A stretch of DNA of 64,000 nt from Flavipsychrobacter sp. GTDB lineage: Bacteria > Bacteroidota > Bacteroidia > Chitinophagales > Chitinophagaceae. The translations under genes and the position numbers were made by a program. Location of the stretch: assembly GCA_021155965.1 (NCBI GenBank), contig JAJNBJ010000005.1, positions 62,001-126,000 of the forward strand, given 5' to 3'. Position 1 is the stretch's first letter, and each line of letters begins with the position of its first letter. Shown here one piece after another: positions 42,596 to 51,015 of the stretch. A model generated the notes under the pieces. That model had not been told where the DNA came from. It saw only the letters and a list, made by a program, of their open reading frames with translations, and did not search any database.

Positions 42596-44380
42596 TTACC
42601 GCATTATAACCAGCTTCCTGCTTACTACGCCATCTCCTGCATTTATGCGGCACACGTACATGCCGGGCGGCAGGTTAGTGATGGAGATGGTGGTGCTGGT
42701 GCCGGTGAGGGGGTAGGTGCATTGCAGCCTGCCGGTGAGATCGTAAATAGCTATGGTGGCGTTGGGTGGGAGTATGCCATTGCAGGTGATGGTGCATTCT
42801 GTATTGGCGGGGTTGGGGAAAAGGTAGATTTGTTCTCCACCCAGCTTTTGCACAGATAATACTTCTCCACCTCCATTACACGTACCGGTACCCGAACAAA
42901 CTCCTATACAACTTAAACCTGTTCGATATTTTGCAAGAAACATATTCTCACCACCTGTGTAACTGCGAACAGTATCACTACCTATTTTCACATAACTGCC
43001 TTGTAGGTCGCCTGCAATATAAATGTTACCTTTACAGTCAGAAGCAATTCCTGCATTATCTTCTCCACCAGATGTTAATGTTTGCCATTGCAAAATACTA
43101 CCTGCAGAATCAAGCCCCACTAAAATCATGGGATCCCCACCTGTAGGTGGTGTATGAATCAAAACCGCACCTTCAAAACCAATTGAATCACGCCGCAAAC
43201 TACCACTTGCCCAAATATTACCGCAAGGATCTACTGTAACATCATATATACGCATTGCGGTAGATCCGGAAGATGCATAAGTTAATGGATAAAATGAACG
43301 CCCCCAGATCACATTTCCAAACGTGTCGAATTTCATGATAAAACCTCCCCATGCAAGCATTGAATCTCTGAAAGAATATGAACCAAAAGAGATCGTATCT
43401 TCATAATATGAACCTCCCAGATAAATATTATTAGCAGAATCTATCGCTAATCCTGAGGGCAAGGTATTGTTATAAGCACATTTTGCCCAAATAGGGTTGC
43501 CTGCGGTATCAAGTTCAACTAAAAAAATCTGAGGACGGAAGTAACCAGTCATCGAACCTGTATAATGTAGTGTAATACTCCCGAAAGTAAGGTGATCTGA
43601 CGCAAACCACCCAGTCAAATACAATCGGTTATTGCTTCCTATCAATAACCTTTGTCCATAATCACATGCAGTATCCCCAAAAGTTTTTGCCCACATATAG
43701 TCGCCCATCGGGTCAAGCTTCAGCAAAAAAATGTCACCAGAATCCTTGTGTGTGTTCGGGAAAATATGAGAGCCAATTTTAAGAACAGAATCATGAAATG
43801 TCCCGCTGATATATATATTATTGACTGCGTCGAGGGAAATGCCACCAGTTATCAAATTCTCATAGACTCCTATTCCTGTACCACAATACTTTAATAATAA
43901 CACATGACCAGCAGGATCAATTTTAAGCAAAAACATGCAATGGTTTACATTATAACCGCCCCCCGGAATAAAGTCTGGATTTACAAGCGTATGCGTTCCA
44001 AAAGAAACACTATCCTCATATAAAATTCCGACAATCAATAAATTGCCTTCGCAATCTGTAGTTATATTTTTAGGAAAACACTCACCATTTCTGCTTCCAA
44101 TTGCCCAAAGTACATTTCCTGAGGTATCGTATTTTATAACAAAGGTGCTACTTAAATTAAACGCCGTGTTATGGATTGTAGTTGTACCTAAACATATACT
44201 ATCACCCCAAATCACCCCAACAGCATACATTCCAGGGCTAACGCTTTTGTTGTCATAAGCTATCATCCCTAAATCATTTCCCCAACCATTATTACAAGTC
44301 GATGTCTTCGCCCAACCCCACCCCTGCCCATAACTACTGCCAACCACGAACAACAATATAAACCCAACTAAAAATCTCAT
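42596..44380 (-). CDS. T9SS-secreted protein with SBBP-type beta-propeller repeats
   Basis: A 594-aa secreted protein with a signal peptide (LLFVVGSSYGQ) followed by about eight imperfect repeats of 50-60 residues. These share the pattern D-x-x-G-N-x-x-W-A-K and N-x-I-Y-I-x-G-x-x-x-x-D-x-x-x-F-G (e.g. LGGSYYEDTISFG, YLTGWFASDHLTFG), typical of SBBP repeats forming beta-propellers. A short Cys/Gly-rich spacer and a type IX sorting domain follow (IYLFPNPANTECTITCNG ... GMYVCRINAGDGVVSRKLVIMR). Ligand unknown; the fold suggests adhesion or carbohydrate binding. It stands alone, 220 bases from the divergent rplS. Confidence 0.85.
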   Translation of the reverse strand: MRFLVGFILLFVVGSSYGQGWGWAKTSTCNNGWGNDLGMIAYDNKSVSPGMYAVGVIWGDSICLGTTTIHNTAFNLSSTFVIKYDTSGNVLWAIGSRNGECFPKNITTDCEGNLLIVGILYEDSVSFGTHTLVNPDFIPGGGYNVNHCMFLLKIDPAGHVLLLKYCGTGIGVYENLITGGISLDAVNNIYISGTFHDSVLKIGSHIFPNTHKDSGDIFLLKLDPMGDYMWAKTFGDTACDYGQRLLIGSNNRLYLTGWFASDHLTFGSITLHYTGSMTGYFRPQIFLVELDTAGNPIWAKCAYNNTLPSGLAIDSANNIYLGGSYYEDTISFGSYSFRDSMLAWGGFIMKFDTFGNVIWGRSFYPLTYASSGSTAMRIYDVTVDPCGNIWASGSLRRDSIGFEGAVLIHTPPTGGDPMILVGLDSAGSILQWQTLTSGGEDNAGIASDCKGNIYIAGDLQGSYVKIGSDTVRSYTGGENMFLAKYRTGLSCIGVCSGTGTCNGGGEVLSVQKLGGEQIYLFPNPANTECTITCNGILPPNATIAIYDLTGRLQCTYPLTGTSTTISITNLPPGMYVCRINAGDGVVSRKLVIMR

Positions 44381-44548
44381 ATTTATAAAATTACCTCAAT
44401 ATGTAAATTTACCGCTATTCTAAACCCAAAACAATAGGTATAAATACCTAATTTTGCTGTCTGAACTAGGATTTATAGGATTAAAGATTTTAGGATGCGT
44501 GTTATATACACTTAAAATCCTGAAAATCCTCAAATTCTGTAAGTCCTG

Positions 44549-44579
44549 ATTGTTATTCATATTATTTTCCCTACCTTTG
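44549..44579 (+). promoter_or_regulatory. promoter of rplS
   Basis: ATTG at 44549-44552 (three of four -33 bases) is separated by 19 bases from a perfect -7 element TACCTTTG at 44572-44579. The leader to the ATG at 44601 is about 16 nt. Confidence 0.8.
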
Positions 44580-44600
44580 CAATCCCAAAATTTATACAAA

Positions 44601-44969
44601 ATGGACGCAGTAGCTTTTGTACACGAGCAACTTACCGGTAAAAAAGAATATCCAACCTTTAAAGCAGGTGATAATATTACGGTTAATTATAAGATCATTG
44701 AAGGTAATAAAGAGCGTATCCAGTCGTTCAAAGGCGATGTTTTGAAGCGCCAGGGCCGCGGATACACTGCCTCTTTTACGGTTCGTAAAATATCTGATGG
44801 TGTAGGTGTGGAGCGTTTGTTCCCGCTTTACTCGCCAAACATCGATTCTATTACCCTGAACAAAGCTGGCAGCGTACGCCGCGCCAAGCTGTTCTACCTC
44901 CGCGACCGCCAGGGCAAATCTGCGCGTATCAAGGAAAAGAAGCAAATACACCACACAGCAAAAGCATAA
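44601..44969 (+). CDS. rplS: 50S ribosomal protein L19
   Basis: Ribosomal protein at the 30S-50S interface. The ATG at 44601 ([11 protein letters not shown]) gives 122 aa; an upstream start at 44550 would cross the promoter. [56 protein letters not shown] and [21 protein letters not shown] are standard. It is usually preceded by trmD; here it is a single-gene transcript with its own promoter and a strong terminator. Confidence 0.98.
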   Translation: MDAVAFVHEQLTGKKEYPTFKAGDNITVNYKIIEGNKERIQSFKGDVLKRQGRGYTASFTVRKISDGVGVERLFPLYSPNIDSITLNKAGSVRRAKLFYLRDRQGKSARIKEKKQIHHTAKA

Positions 44970-44990
44970 GCTGTTTCAATTATTATATAG

Positions 44991-45025
44991 AAAACGGATG
45001 CCTGGGGCATCCGTTTTTTGTTTTT
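44991..45025 (+). terminator. rho-independent terminator of rplS
   Basis: A 12-bp perfect stem (44991-45002 with 45006-45017) with a TGG loop, followed by T-runs to 45025. Confidence 0.9.
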
Positions 45026-45067
45026 GACTGAATGAGCTTCAAAGGATTTGCAAACAGCAAGTTCCGT

Positions 45068-45331
45068 GATCGGGTTGCTTCCTACCACTCAGCAATGGTT
45101 CGACAAGCTCACCATGACATATCAACCGGTAAGTCCGAGATTGGGCTGTTTCCTACCACTCAGCAATGGTTCGGCAAGCTCACCATGACATACCAACCGG
45201 TAAGTCCGAGATTGGGCTGTTTCCTACCACTCAGCAATGGTTCGCAGCTCACCATGACATACCAACCAGTAAGTCCGAGATTGGGCTGTTTCCTACCACT
45301 CAGCAATGGTTCGGCAGGCTCACCATGACAT
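45068..45331. repeat. tandem array of four 69-71 bp units
   Basis: Units begin at 45068, 45139, 45210 and 45279. Each contains CTGTTTCCTACCACTCAGCA, ATGGTTCG-CAAGCTCACCAT (short ATGGT/ACCAT stem) and, except the last, a CCGGTAAGTCCGAGATTGGG segment. The last three are nearly identical, the first is more diverged. It lies between the rplS terminator and another terminator; the 45032-45328 open frame through it is an accident of the period. Confidence 0.88.
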
Positions 45332-45332
45332 G

Positions 45333-45364
45333 AAAAAGGATGCGTGCCACACGCATCCTTTTTT
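45333..45364. terminator. bidirectional terminator beside the tandem array
   Basis: A near-perfect 13-14 bp stem (45333-45345 with 45351-45363) with A5 and T6 flanks. It serves the gene at 45394-45960 on the minus strand and any readthrough from the repeat array on plus. Confidence 0.88.
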
Positions 45365-45393
45365 CATTTGTAACCGGGCATTACACCTTAAAC

Positions 45394-45960
45394 TCACACC
45401 ACAAACCTCTTCAGCATACTATTCCATTCTTCATCCGCCAGCCCGAAACAACCTTGTGTTGCATTTACCGGCTCACCCGCACTGTTCCTGTAGCTGAACA
45501 CGGCAAATACATTCTTATGTTTTCTTTCTATTATTAACGATGCCAGTACCCCGTTGCATGGGCCCTCCTCGTCTTCTTCGTCATTATGCGCACATGGGTG
45601 CAGCCTCATGGTAAAGGTTTCCATATCCAGGTCCGGATAATCGTCATATTCTATCGCGTCTATTACCACACAGCTTTCTGCCATTTCCGGTGCATTTATC
45701 TTTATATGGTCGCCTTTGTGGGCGCGCCTGCTCACCAGCCTGCTATGGCTATCTGTGAGGCTGAAGAAAACACCCTGCTGGTTGCAATACCGGTTCCAGT
45801 GGTTCACATCCAGCATTCTTTCCTTGGCATCTACAAAGCTGTCTTCCGCATCTTCCACCGATCTTGTGATGATACTCTGCTCCATATAATGTTCCCGGTT
45901 CAGTTCATTGGCGGTTAGTACTAGCTGGCTTCCAAACATGAGGATAATGGTTTTATACAT
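45394..45960 (-). CDS. protein of unknown function (188 aa)
   Basis: I do not recognise this protein. It has a weak N-terminal hydrophobic segment (IILMFGSQLVL) but no convincing signal peptide. A start at the second Met (MEQSII, 45885) would remove it. The middle is a beta-rich domain (FFSLTDSHSRLVSRRAHKGDHIKI, DMETFTMRLHPCAHND), with an acidic DEEDEEG loop, and the C-terminal part has ATQGCFGLADEEWNSMLKRF. It stands alone with a shared terminator at 45333. Nothing in the context suggests a function. Confidence 0.6.
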   Translation of the reverse strand: MYKTIILMFGSQLVLTANELNREHYMEQSIITRSVEDAEDSFVDAKERMLDVNHWNRYCNQQGVFFSLTDSHSRLVSRRAHKGDHIKINAPEMAESCVVIDAIEYDDYPDLDMETFTMRLHPCAHNDEEDEEGPCNGVLASLIIERKHKNVFAVFSYRNSAGEPVNATQGCFGLADEEWNSMLKRFVV

Positions 45961-46088
45961 TACCTAAAGAAAATATTGTGCCAAACTTTATCGCGAACCG
46001 AACTTTTTTTGCCTTCACCCTAAATTTCGTGAAAAATTCGCTGACATATGACTATTTTTATCCCCTTATTCACAATTAATGACATGCG

Positions 46089-46523
46089 ATGAGCCTCGCC
46101 GATAAACTATTCAAAATGAACTCAGACAAATCAGCAGCAAACCTCAAAGCCGGGGAAGACTTCCTGGCGGCAAACAAGCAGAAACCGGGCGTAACGGAAA
46201 CCGCCAGCGGCCTGCAATATGAAGTAATAACACAGGGCGATGGCCCCAAGCCTACGGCATTTAACACCGTTACCTGCCACTACCACGGCACTCTGATAAA
46301 CGGCACTATCTTCGATAGCTCTGTGCAGCGCGGCAGGCCGGCATCGTTCCCGCTTAACCAGGTCATCAGCGGCTGGACCGAGGGCCTGCAACTGATGCCG
46401 CAGGGTAGCAAATGGCGCTTTTTCATTCCGCCAAGCCTGGGATATGGCAACAGGCAGGTTGGCCCTACCATAGGCCCCAACAGCACCCTTATTTTTGAGG
46501 TGGAGTTGATAGATATTAATTAA
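46089..46523 (+). CDS. FKBP-type peptidyl-prolyl isomerase
   Basis: A proline isomerase of 144 aa with no export signal, so probably cytoplasmic. Residues 1-40 are a helical extension like the dimerisation part of FkpA/Mip. The FKBP domain follows: GLQYEVITQGDG, VTCHYHGTLINGTIFDSS, PASFPLNQVISGWTEGLQLM, GSKWRFFIPPSLGYG and STLIFEVELIDI. The catalytic aromatic pocket residues (Y, F, D, W) are all conserved. It appears to be a single-gene unit, followed by a short AATTTGAAAATG low-complexity run. Confidence 0.94.
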   Translation: MSLADKLFKMNSDKSAANLKAGEDFLAANKQKPGVTETASGLQYEVITQGDGPKPTAFNTVTCHYHGTLINGTIFDSSVQRGRPASFPLNQVISGWTEGLQLMPQGSKWRFFIPPSLGYGNRQVGPTIGPNSTLIFEVELIDIN

Positions 46524-46601
46524 TTTGAAAATGAGGGAATTTGACAATTTGAAAATGCCGCATAATTCAGGAAATCTACCGCAAAGGCGCTAAGATCCAG
46601 G

Positions 46602-47003
46602 CTAACTTTTTGTTTGGCCGGATAAGAATTGCTCTATTTCTGCCACCAAGTCTAAAGCTGGTTGTATGAGAGGTTGCACGTCTTCTTTTTCGTAATCGGT
46701 AAGGAATTCATAGTCGGCACTTTGCCGCATCCTGAAGAGCGTGGAGAAAAAATCTCCCGTTTCTTCCTTAATTATACCTGTTTTAAGAAAGTGCAACCCA
46801 AACATCTGCTGCGCCCCGCCATGTGTTTTCGTATGCACATCCCGGCATTCCAGCAAAGCCGATACTGCATAAAAACAGGCATAGTATAACCTATTCACAG
46901 CGATGTTCCATAAGGCGTTATCCATAAGGATATGCACTTCACGCAATGTATCTTTTGCTTTATGTAACCGGAGTTGTGTGAGTTGTTGCTTTTCCGGCGT
47001 CAT
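46602..47003 (-). CDS. HEPN-domain toxin
   Basis: A 133-aa all-helical HEPN protein, the ribonuclease toxin partner of MNT-type toxin-antitoxin pairs. NRLYYACFYAVSALLE is the usual helix, and the RNase motif R-x6-H reads RDVHTKTH (residues about 54-61). RQSADYEFL is the second conserved block. The start overlaps the stop of the nucleotidyltransferase gene by four bases (ATGA at 47000-47003), making translation coupled. In characterised pairs, the partner adds AMP to a Tyr of the HEPN toxin and silences it. Confidence 0.9.
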   Translation of the reverse strand: MTPEKQQLTQLRLHKAKDTLREVHILMDNALWNIAVNRLYYACFYAVSALLECRDVHTKTHGGAQQMFGLHFLKTGIIKEETGDFFSTLFRMRQSADYEFLTDYEKEDVQPLIQPALDLVAEIEQFLSGQTKS

Positions 47004-47317
47004 AGTACTTTCCCCTCACTGTATATGTTCTTGTACAACGGTGTTATTTTATACCTGGTATCCCATTGCTGCCGCGACTGTATCATGGGACTAATAAGCA
47101 CCCCTTCTTCCAATTCCAAATGGTGTAAAGGATATCCTATCCTCTTGCGGTCTTCAAAAGTAATTTTGTCTTTATTGATAAGTACCAGGATATCTATGTC
47201 AGAATCAGTTCGGTTATCTCCACGCGCATACGAGCCATACAATATCAGTGTGGCATCAGGATCGGTGGCATGCACCGAGCTTTTAATTCGTTTTAATATT
47301 TGCGCAACAGAATGCAT
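47000..47317 (-). CDS. MNT-type nucleotidyltransferase antitoxin
   Basis: A minimal nucleotidyltransferase, 105 aa. The active site is the classic GS-x10-D-x-D, reading LYGSYARGDNRTDSDIDIL (residues about 28-46). It is transcribed first and overlaps the HEPN gene. Established precedent: such proteins AMPylate their HEPN partners. The intergenic side (47318-47400) is shared with the divergent deaminase gene and should contain the promoter of both. Confidence 0.92.
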   Translation of the reverse strand: MHSVAQILKRIKSSVHATDPDATLILYGSYARGDNRTDSDIDILVLINKDKITFEDRKRIGYPLHHLELEEGVLISPMIQSRQQWDTRYKITPLYKNIYSEGKVL

Positions 47318-47400
47318 ATCGGCCTATTATTGCAAATATAGCATATATATGTATTAAAAAAGCAGTTAGTGGTATATCTTGTGTGTTCAAACAAGCACGC

Positions 47401-48825
47401 ATGAAACGCTTATTCCTCTTTGCCTGTTTACTGGGAGCATTATCTGGTAATGCCCAGTCCATAGATCGCTATTTCGAAAGCATCCGTAATAACAGGGCCG
47501 AACTAACAGCTTTCTTTTCAGCCATGCCCAAGGGTGGCGACCTGCACCACCATTACAGCGGCTCGGTATATGCCGAAACATATATTGGCTATGTTGTGCA
47601 GCAGGATTATTTTATTGATACCGTAAGCCTGAAAGTAGATACCTCAAGGAATAACGATAACTGTCTGCGATTTTCGCAGCTAAATTCTCTAAAAATACTC
47701 CCCACCTTCAAACAAAAGCTGATACAGAAGTGGTCTGTTAAGGACTATAATGGTGTCAGCTACCCTTCTGATAAACTGTTCTTCGAAACATTCTCCGGCT
47801 TTGGTATAGCCAACAACAGCCAGGCAAGGCTGGATACCGGCATACTGGAACTAAAGCGCCGCGCCATAAAAGAGAATGTGAGCTATATAGAGACCATGTT
47901 CACTAGTATTACCTGCGGTAATACTGGGGGCATAGACCCCAACTTTAACAGCCAGTTGCTTAGTGCACAGGCGCAAGGTAATGAAGGGTTGGCTATGTCT
48001 ATCCTGGATAAGGTATTTCAGCAATTGCAGGCAAAGAATGTGAAGCAATGTGCCGCTACCTTCAATAACGAGCTAACAGCGATGCACAACCGCCTACACA
48101 TTGATGATGCGAACTTCACTATGCGCTACCAGAACTATGTGACACGCGTTGTGCAACCGCTTGATGTTTTCAAGAACATGGTAGTTTGCTTTGAGTCTGC
48201 CAATACCAGCCCGTTGATAGTAGGCGTGAACATTGTTGCTCCCGAGGACAACGAAACCTCCATGCGCGATTACTGGCTGCATATGATGATGTATAAATTC
48301 TGCCATGCAAGGTACCCCTCCGTAAAATATGCCATGCATGCCGGCGAACTTACCCTCGGCACTGTAAAGCCCGAAGACCTTAGCTGGCATATAAATGCAG
48401 CGGTGCGCACTGCAGGTGCCAGCCGCATAGGCCATGGTGTGGATATGCCCTACGAAAAAGACAGCTACGACCTGTTGCGCCACATGGCAAGCAGTAACAC
48501 CGCTATAGAGATAAACCTATACAGCAATGAGTTTATCCTGCATGTGAAGGATGATGCCCATCCATTGGATCTTTACCGTGAATTTGGGGTACCTATCGTG
48601 ATCTGCACCGATGATGCCGGTGTACTGCGCAGCAACCTCACCCACCAATATTTGTTACTGGCAACCCGCTACCCGGATGTGTCTTACAGGGAGATAAAGG
48701 ATTATGCGTTCAACAGTATAGAATACAGCTTTATAGAAGAGAAAACCGTAAAAGATAATCTCCGTGCCGACCTGAAGATGCGCTTTGAACGCTTTGAGCG
48801 CGAGGTTTTGAATACGCATAAATAA
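47401..48825 (+). CDS. secreted adenosine deaminase
   Basis: A purine deaminase with a signal peptide (LFLFACLLGALSGNAQ), 474 aa from the ATG at 47401; a TTG/GTG-type start at 47383 is less likely. Metal and catalytic residues are in order: DLHHHYSGS (replacing DLHTHLDGS; the Asp is replaced by Ser-x), MHAGE near residue 312, RIGHGVDM near 341, and TDDAGV near 402. Export is unusual for adenosine deaminases and suggests scavenging of extracellular purines, like the ADGF group. It may substitute for purine uptake. Confidence 0.9.
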   Translation: MKRLFLFACLLGALSGNAQSIDRYFESIRNNRAELTAFFSAMPKGGDLHHHYSGSVYAETYIGYVVQQDYFIDTVSLKVDTSRNNDNCLRFSQLNSLKILPTFKQKLIQKWSVKDYNGVSYPSDKLFFETFSGFGIANNSQARLDTGILELKRRAIKENVSYIETMFTSITCGNTGGIDPNFNSQLLSAQAQGNEGLAMSILDKVFQQLQAKNVKQCAATFNNELTAMHNRLHIDDANFTMRYQNYVTRVVQPLDVFKNMVVCFESANTSPLIVGVNIVAPEDNETSMRDYWLHMMMYKFCHARYPSVKYAMHAGELTLGTVKPEDLSWHINAAVRTAGASRIGHGVDMPYEKDSYDLLRHMASSNTAIEINLYSNEFILHVKDDAHPLDLYREFGVPIVICTDDAGVLRSNLTHQYLLLATRYPDVSYREIKDYAFNSIEYSFIEEKTVKDNLRADLKMRFERFEREVLNTHK

Positions 48826-48857
48826 GAGAAGCCACCCATACAAAGGGCAGCTTCTCT
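48825..48857 (+). terminator. terminator-like hairpin after the deaminase gene
   Basis: AGAGAAGC (48825-48832) pairs with GCTTCTCT (48850-48857), with an inner CCC/GGG. No proper T-tract follows, so termination may depend on Rho or be weak. Confidence 0.5.
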
Positions 48858-48893
48858 CTAGTTAAACCTCGCTTCTTTTGCTCGCTTCAACTT

Positions 48894-49337
48894 CTAGCGA
48901 GAGGTACATTGATGTGTGCAGGCATTGCCGTTTGCAGGCGCCTCACCATCATAATTGTTTATTACATTGTGCTGTGGTGCCACCGGGCCGCTCACATAGT
49001 TGTCTTTCTTTGGTACCGGATAGTATCCACCATAAGTACCTTCAGTCTTAAATTCATACAGCTTGTCTATATCCGAGTTGTCATAAAATACACCCGGACA
49101 TTGGGTCACCACTATATTGTTTTTTGTGTATTGGGTGCATGGTTCTACTTTCCTCCATAGGTAAGCGTTCACCCATCCGTCATGTGTGCAAGGTTGTGTA
49201 GTAACAACTGCCTGTGGAACAGCTTTCTTTACAACAGCCGTTTTCTTCTTACACACACAATTCTTTTTATCCTGTGCATAGCCACCAACCGCTATCCCGA
49301 TCAGTGCCAACATCATCATCATCCGTTTCATATCCAT
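48894..49337 (-). CDS. secreted Cys-rich protein of unknown function
   Basis: About 147 aa from the ATG at 49337 (MDMKRMMMM). A longer frame to 49397 adds residues with no signal character, and a start at 49331 is equally possible. The signal peptide is ALIGIAVGGYAQ. The mature protein is rich in Lys and Cys (KKNCVCKKKTAVVKK, PCTHDGWVNAYLWRK, CPGVFYDNSD, CTHQCTSR), with seven Cys suggesting disulfides or metal binding. I do not recognise the family. It is convergent with the deaminase gene. Confidence 0.55.
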   Translation of the reverse strand: MDMKRMMMMLALIGIAVGGYAQDKKNCVCKKKTAVVKKAVPQAVVTTQPCTHDGWVNAYLWRKVEPCTQYTKNNIVVTQCPGVFYDNSDIDKLYEFKTEGTYGGYYPVPKKDNYVSGPVAPQHNVINNYDGEAPANGNACTHQCTSR

Positions 49338-49509
49338 CCTCTTTGTTGTACTTATATAAGGGTAAAAAGCTTGCCAGCAGGTGTTAAAAGAACTCAAATA
49401 AGCATTGGAGCTGTGATTTCTATGTGAAAAACAATAATGTCTTAACAGTCCGTTGGCAACTATTTAGCTTTTTAACCAATTTAACCTTTTAACCTATCAA
49501 CTTTCAACT

Positions 49510-49517
49510 TACTTTTG
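49510..49517 (+). promoter_or_regulatory. -7 element of the M20 peptidase gene
   Basis: TACTTTTG fits TAnnTTTG. The matching -33 region (49488-49490) is TTT. It is preceded by the low-complexity TTAACC/TATCAAC run at 49470-49510. Confidence 0.5.
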
Positions 49518-49538
49518 ACCCCTAAACTTTTAAAAAAC

Positions 49539-50909
49539 ATGCAAGCCTGGAAAGATTATCAATCTCAAAATAAAGACCGTTTTCTTGATGAACTGATGGA
49601 ATTGCTGCGCATACCATCGGTTAGTGCAGACAGCAAATACAAAGCAGATGTAGCCCGTTGTGCCGAAGCCGTGAAAGAACATATGCTCAAAGCAGGCTGT
49701 GATAAAGCAGAAGTATGCCCCACGGCAGGCCACCCCATAGTTTATGGCGAAAAGATGATAGACCCCAAGTTGCCAACCGTGCTTGTTTACGGACATTATG
49801 ACGTACAGCCTGCCGACCCATTGAATCTTTGGCACAGCGGCCCGTTTGAACCGGTTATTAAAGACGGAAAGATATACGCCCGTGGCGCTTGCGATGATAA
49901 AGGACAAATGTTCATGCACATAAAGGCGGTGGAAACAATGGCTAAGACCAACACCCTGCCCTGCAACGTGAAGATTATGATAGAAGGCGAGGAAGAAGTA
50001 GGCTCAGCTAACCTCGGCAAATTCCTCGAGGACAACAAAGAACGCCTGAAAGCAGACATCGTGCTGGTGTCTGATACTTCTATGATCAGCATGGAGACAC
50101 CATCTATAGAGAGCGGACTGCGCGGCCTAGCTTATATGGAAGTTGAAGTTGTTGGCCCTAACCGCGACCTGCATAGCGGTGTTTACGGCGGTGCAGTAGC
50201 AAATCCTGCTACTATCCTCTGCCAGATGATAGCCAGCATGCACGATGAGAACAACCATATCACCATCCCGGGCTTCTACGATAAAGTGCAGGAGTTGAGC
50301 GATGCTGAACGCAAAGCTATTAATTCAGCACCGTTCAATCTTGATGAGTATAAGAAAGAGCTTGGCGTACAGGAAATATGGGGTGAAAAAGGTTATACTA
50401 CCCTTGAGCGTACAGGCATCCGTCCTACGCTGGAGGTGAATGGTATATGGGGCGGCTACACAGGTGAAGGTGCAAAAACAGTATTACCATCAAAGGCCAA
50501 TGCCAAAATATCTATGCGCCTTGTACCCAACCAGGTATCGCAGGAAATAGCTGATCTGTTCGAAGCGCACTTTAAAAAGATAGCTCCGTCTTATGTTACC
50601 GTTAAGGTAAGCCACCACCATGGCGGCGAAGCGGTTGTTACGCCAACCAACTCCCCTGCATATATGGCAGCTGCAAAGGCCATCCAGACTACTTTTGGTA
50701 AAGACCCGATACCTACACGCGGTGGCGGCAGCATTCCAATTGTAGCATTGTTCGAAAGGACATTAGGCCTCAAAACCGTCCTCCTCGGCTTCGGACTGGA
50801 TAACGACAATATCCACTCACCCAACGAGAAGTACGACGTTTTCAACTATTACAAAGGCATAGAAACCATTCCTTACTTCCATAAATATTTCGCTGAAACT
50901 AAGCAGTAA
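49539..50909 (+). CDS. M20 family metallo-dipeptidase
   Basis: A di-zinc peptidase (PepV/carnosinase-like), 456 aa. The ATG at 49539 (MQAWKDYQSQ) is preferred over a TTG at 49515 that lies in the promoter. The metal sites are VLVYGHYDVQPADP, ARGACDDKGQ (bridging Asp) and EGEEEVGS (catalytic Glu); RDLHSGVYGG and RGGGSIPIV are in the lid and C-terminal parts. Substrates are probably dipeptides; no operon partner helps. Confidence 0.94.
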   Translation: MQAWKDYQSQNKDRFLDELMELLRIPSVSADSKYKADVARCAEAVKEHMLKAGCDKAEVCPTAGHPIVYGEKMIDPKLPTVLVYGHYDVQPADPLNLWHSGPFEPVIKDGKIYARGACDDKGQMFMHIKAVETMAKTNTLPCNVKIMIEGEEEVGSANLGKFLEDNKERLKADIVLVSDTSMISMETPSIESGLRGLAYMEVEVVGPNRDLHSGVYGGAVANPATILCQMIASMHDENNHITIPGFYDKVQELSDAERKAINSAPFNLDEYKKELGVQEIWGEKGYTTLERTGIRPTLEVNGIWGGYTGEGAKTVLPSKANAKISMRLVPNQVSQEIADLFEAHFKKIAPSYVTVKVSHHHGGEAVVTPTNSPAYMAAAKAIQTTFGKDPIPTRGGGSIPIVALFERTLGLKTVLLGFGLDNDNIHSPNEKYDVFNYYKGIETIPYFHKYFAETKQ

Positions 50910-50941
50910 TTTGAAATTGGTAAACGGGAATTAGGATTGTA

Positions 50942-50983
50942 ATAAAAGATAAGGCATCGAATGTTCGATGCCTTATCTTTTAT
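50942..50983. terminator. bidirectional terminator between M20 peptidase and HtrA
   Basis: A perfect 19-bp stem (50942-50960 with 50965-50983), ATGT loop, with AAAA/TTTT near the ends. It serves both convergent genes. Confidence 0.92.
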
Positions 50984-51015
50984 ATAACCTTTGTAACTAA
51001 AACAATTCCAAATTA

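Noticed and set aside
45032-45328. Plus-strand frame of 98 codons through the tandem repeat
   Set aside because: The repeated peptide (YQPVSPRLGCFLPL) comes from a repeat period that is not a constant multiple of three; there is no start signal and the upstream terminator would block transcription.
45068-45331. CRISPR array
   Set aside because: Units of 69-71 bp repeat in full, with no variable spacers, and no cas gene is in the window.
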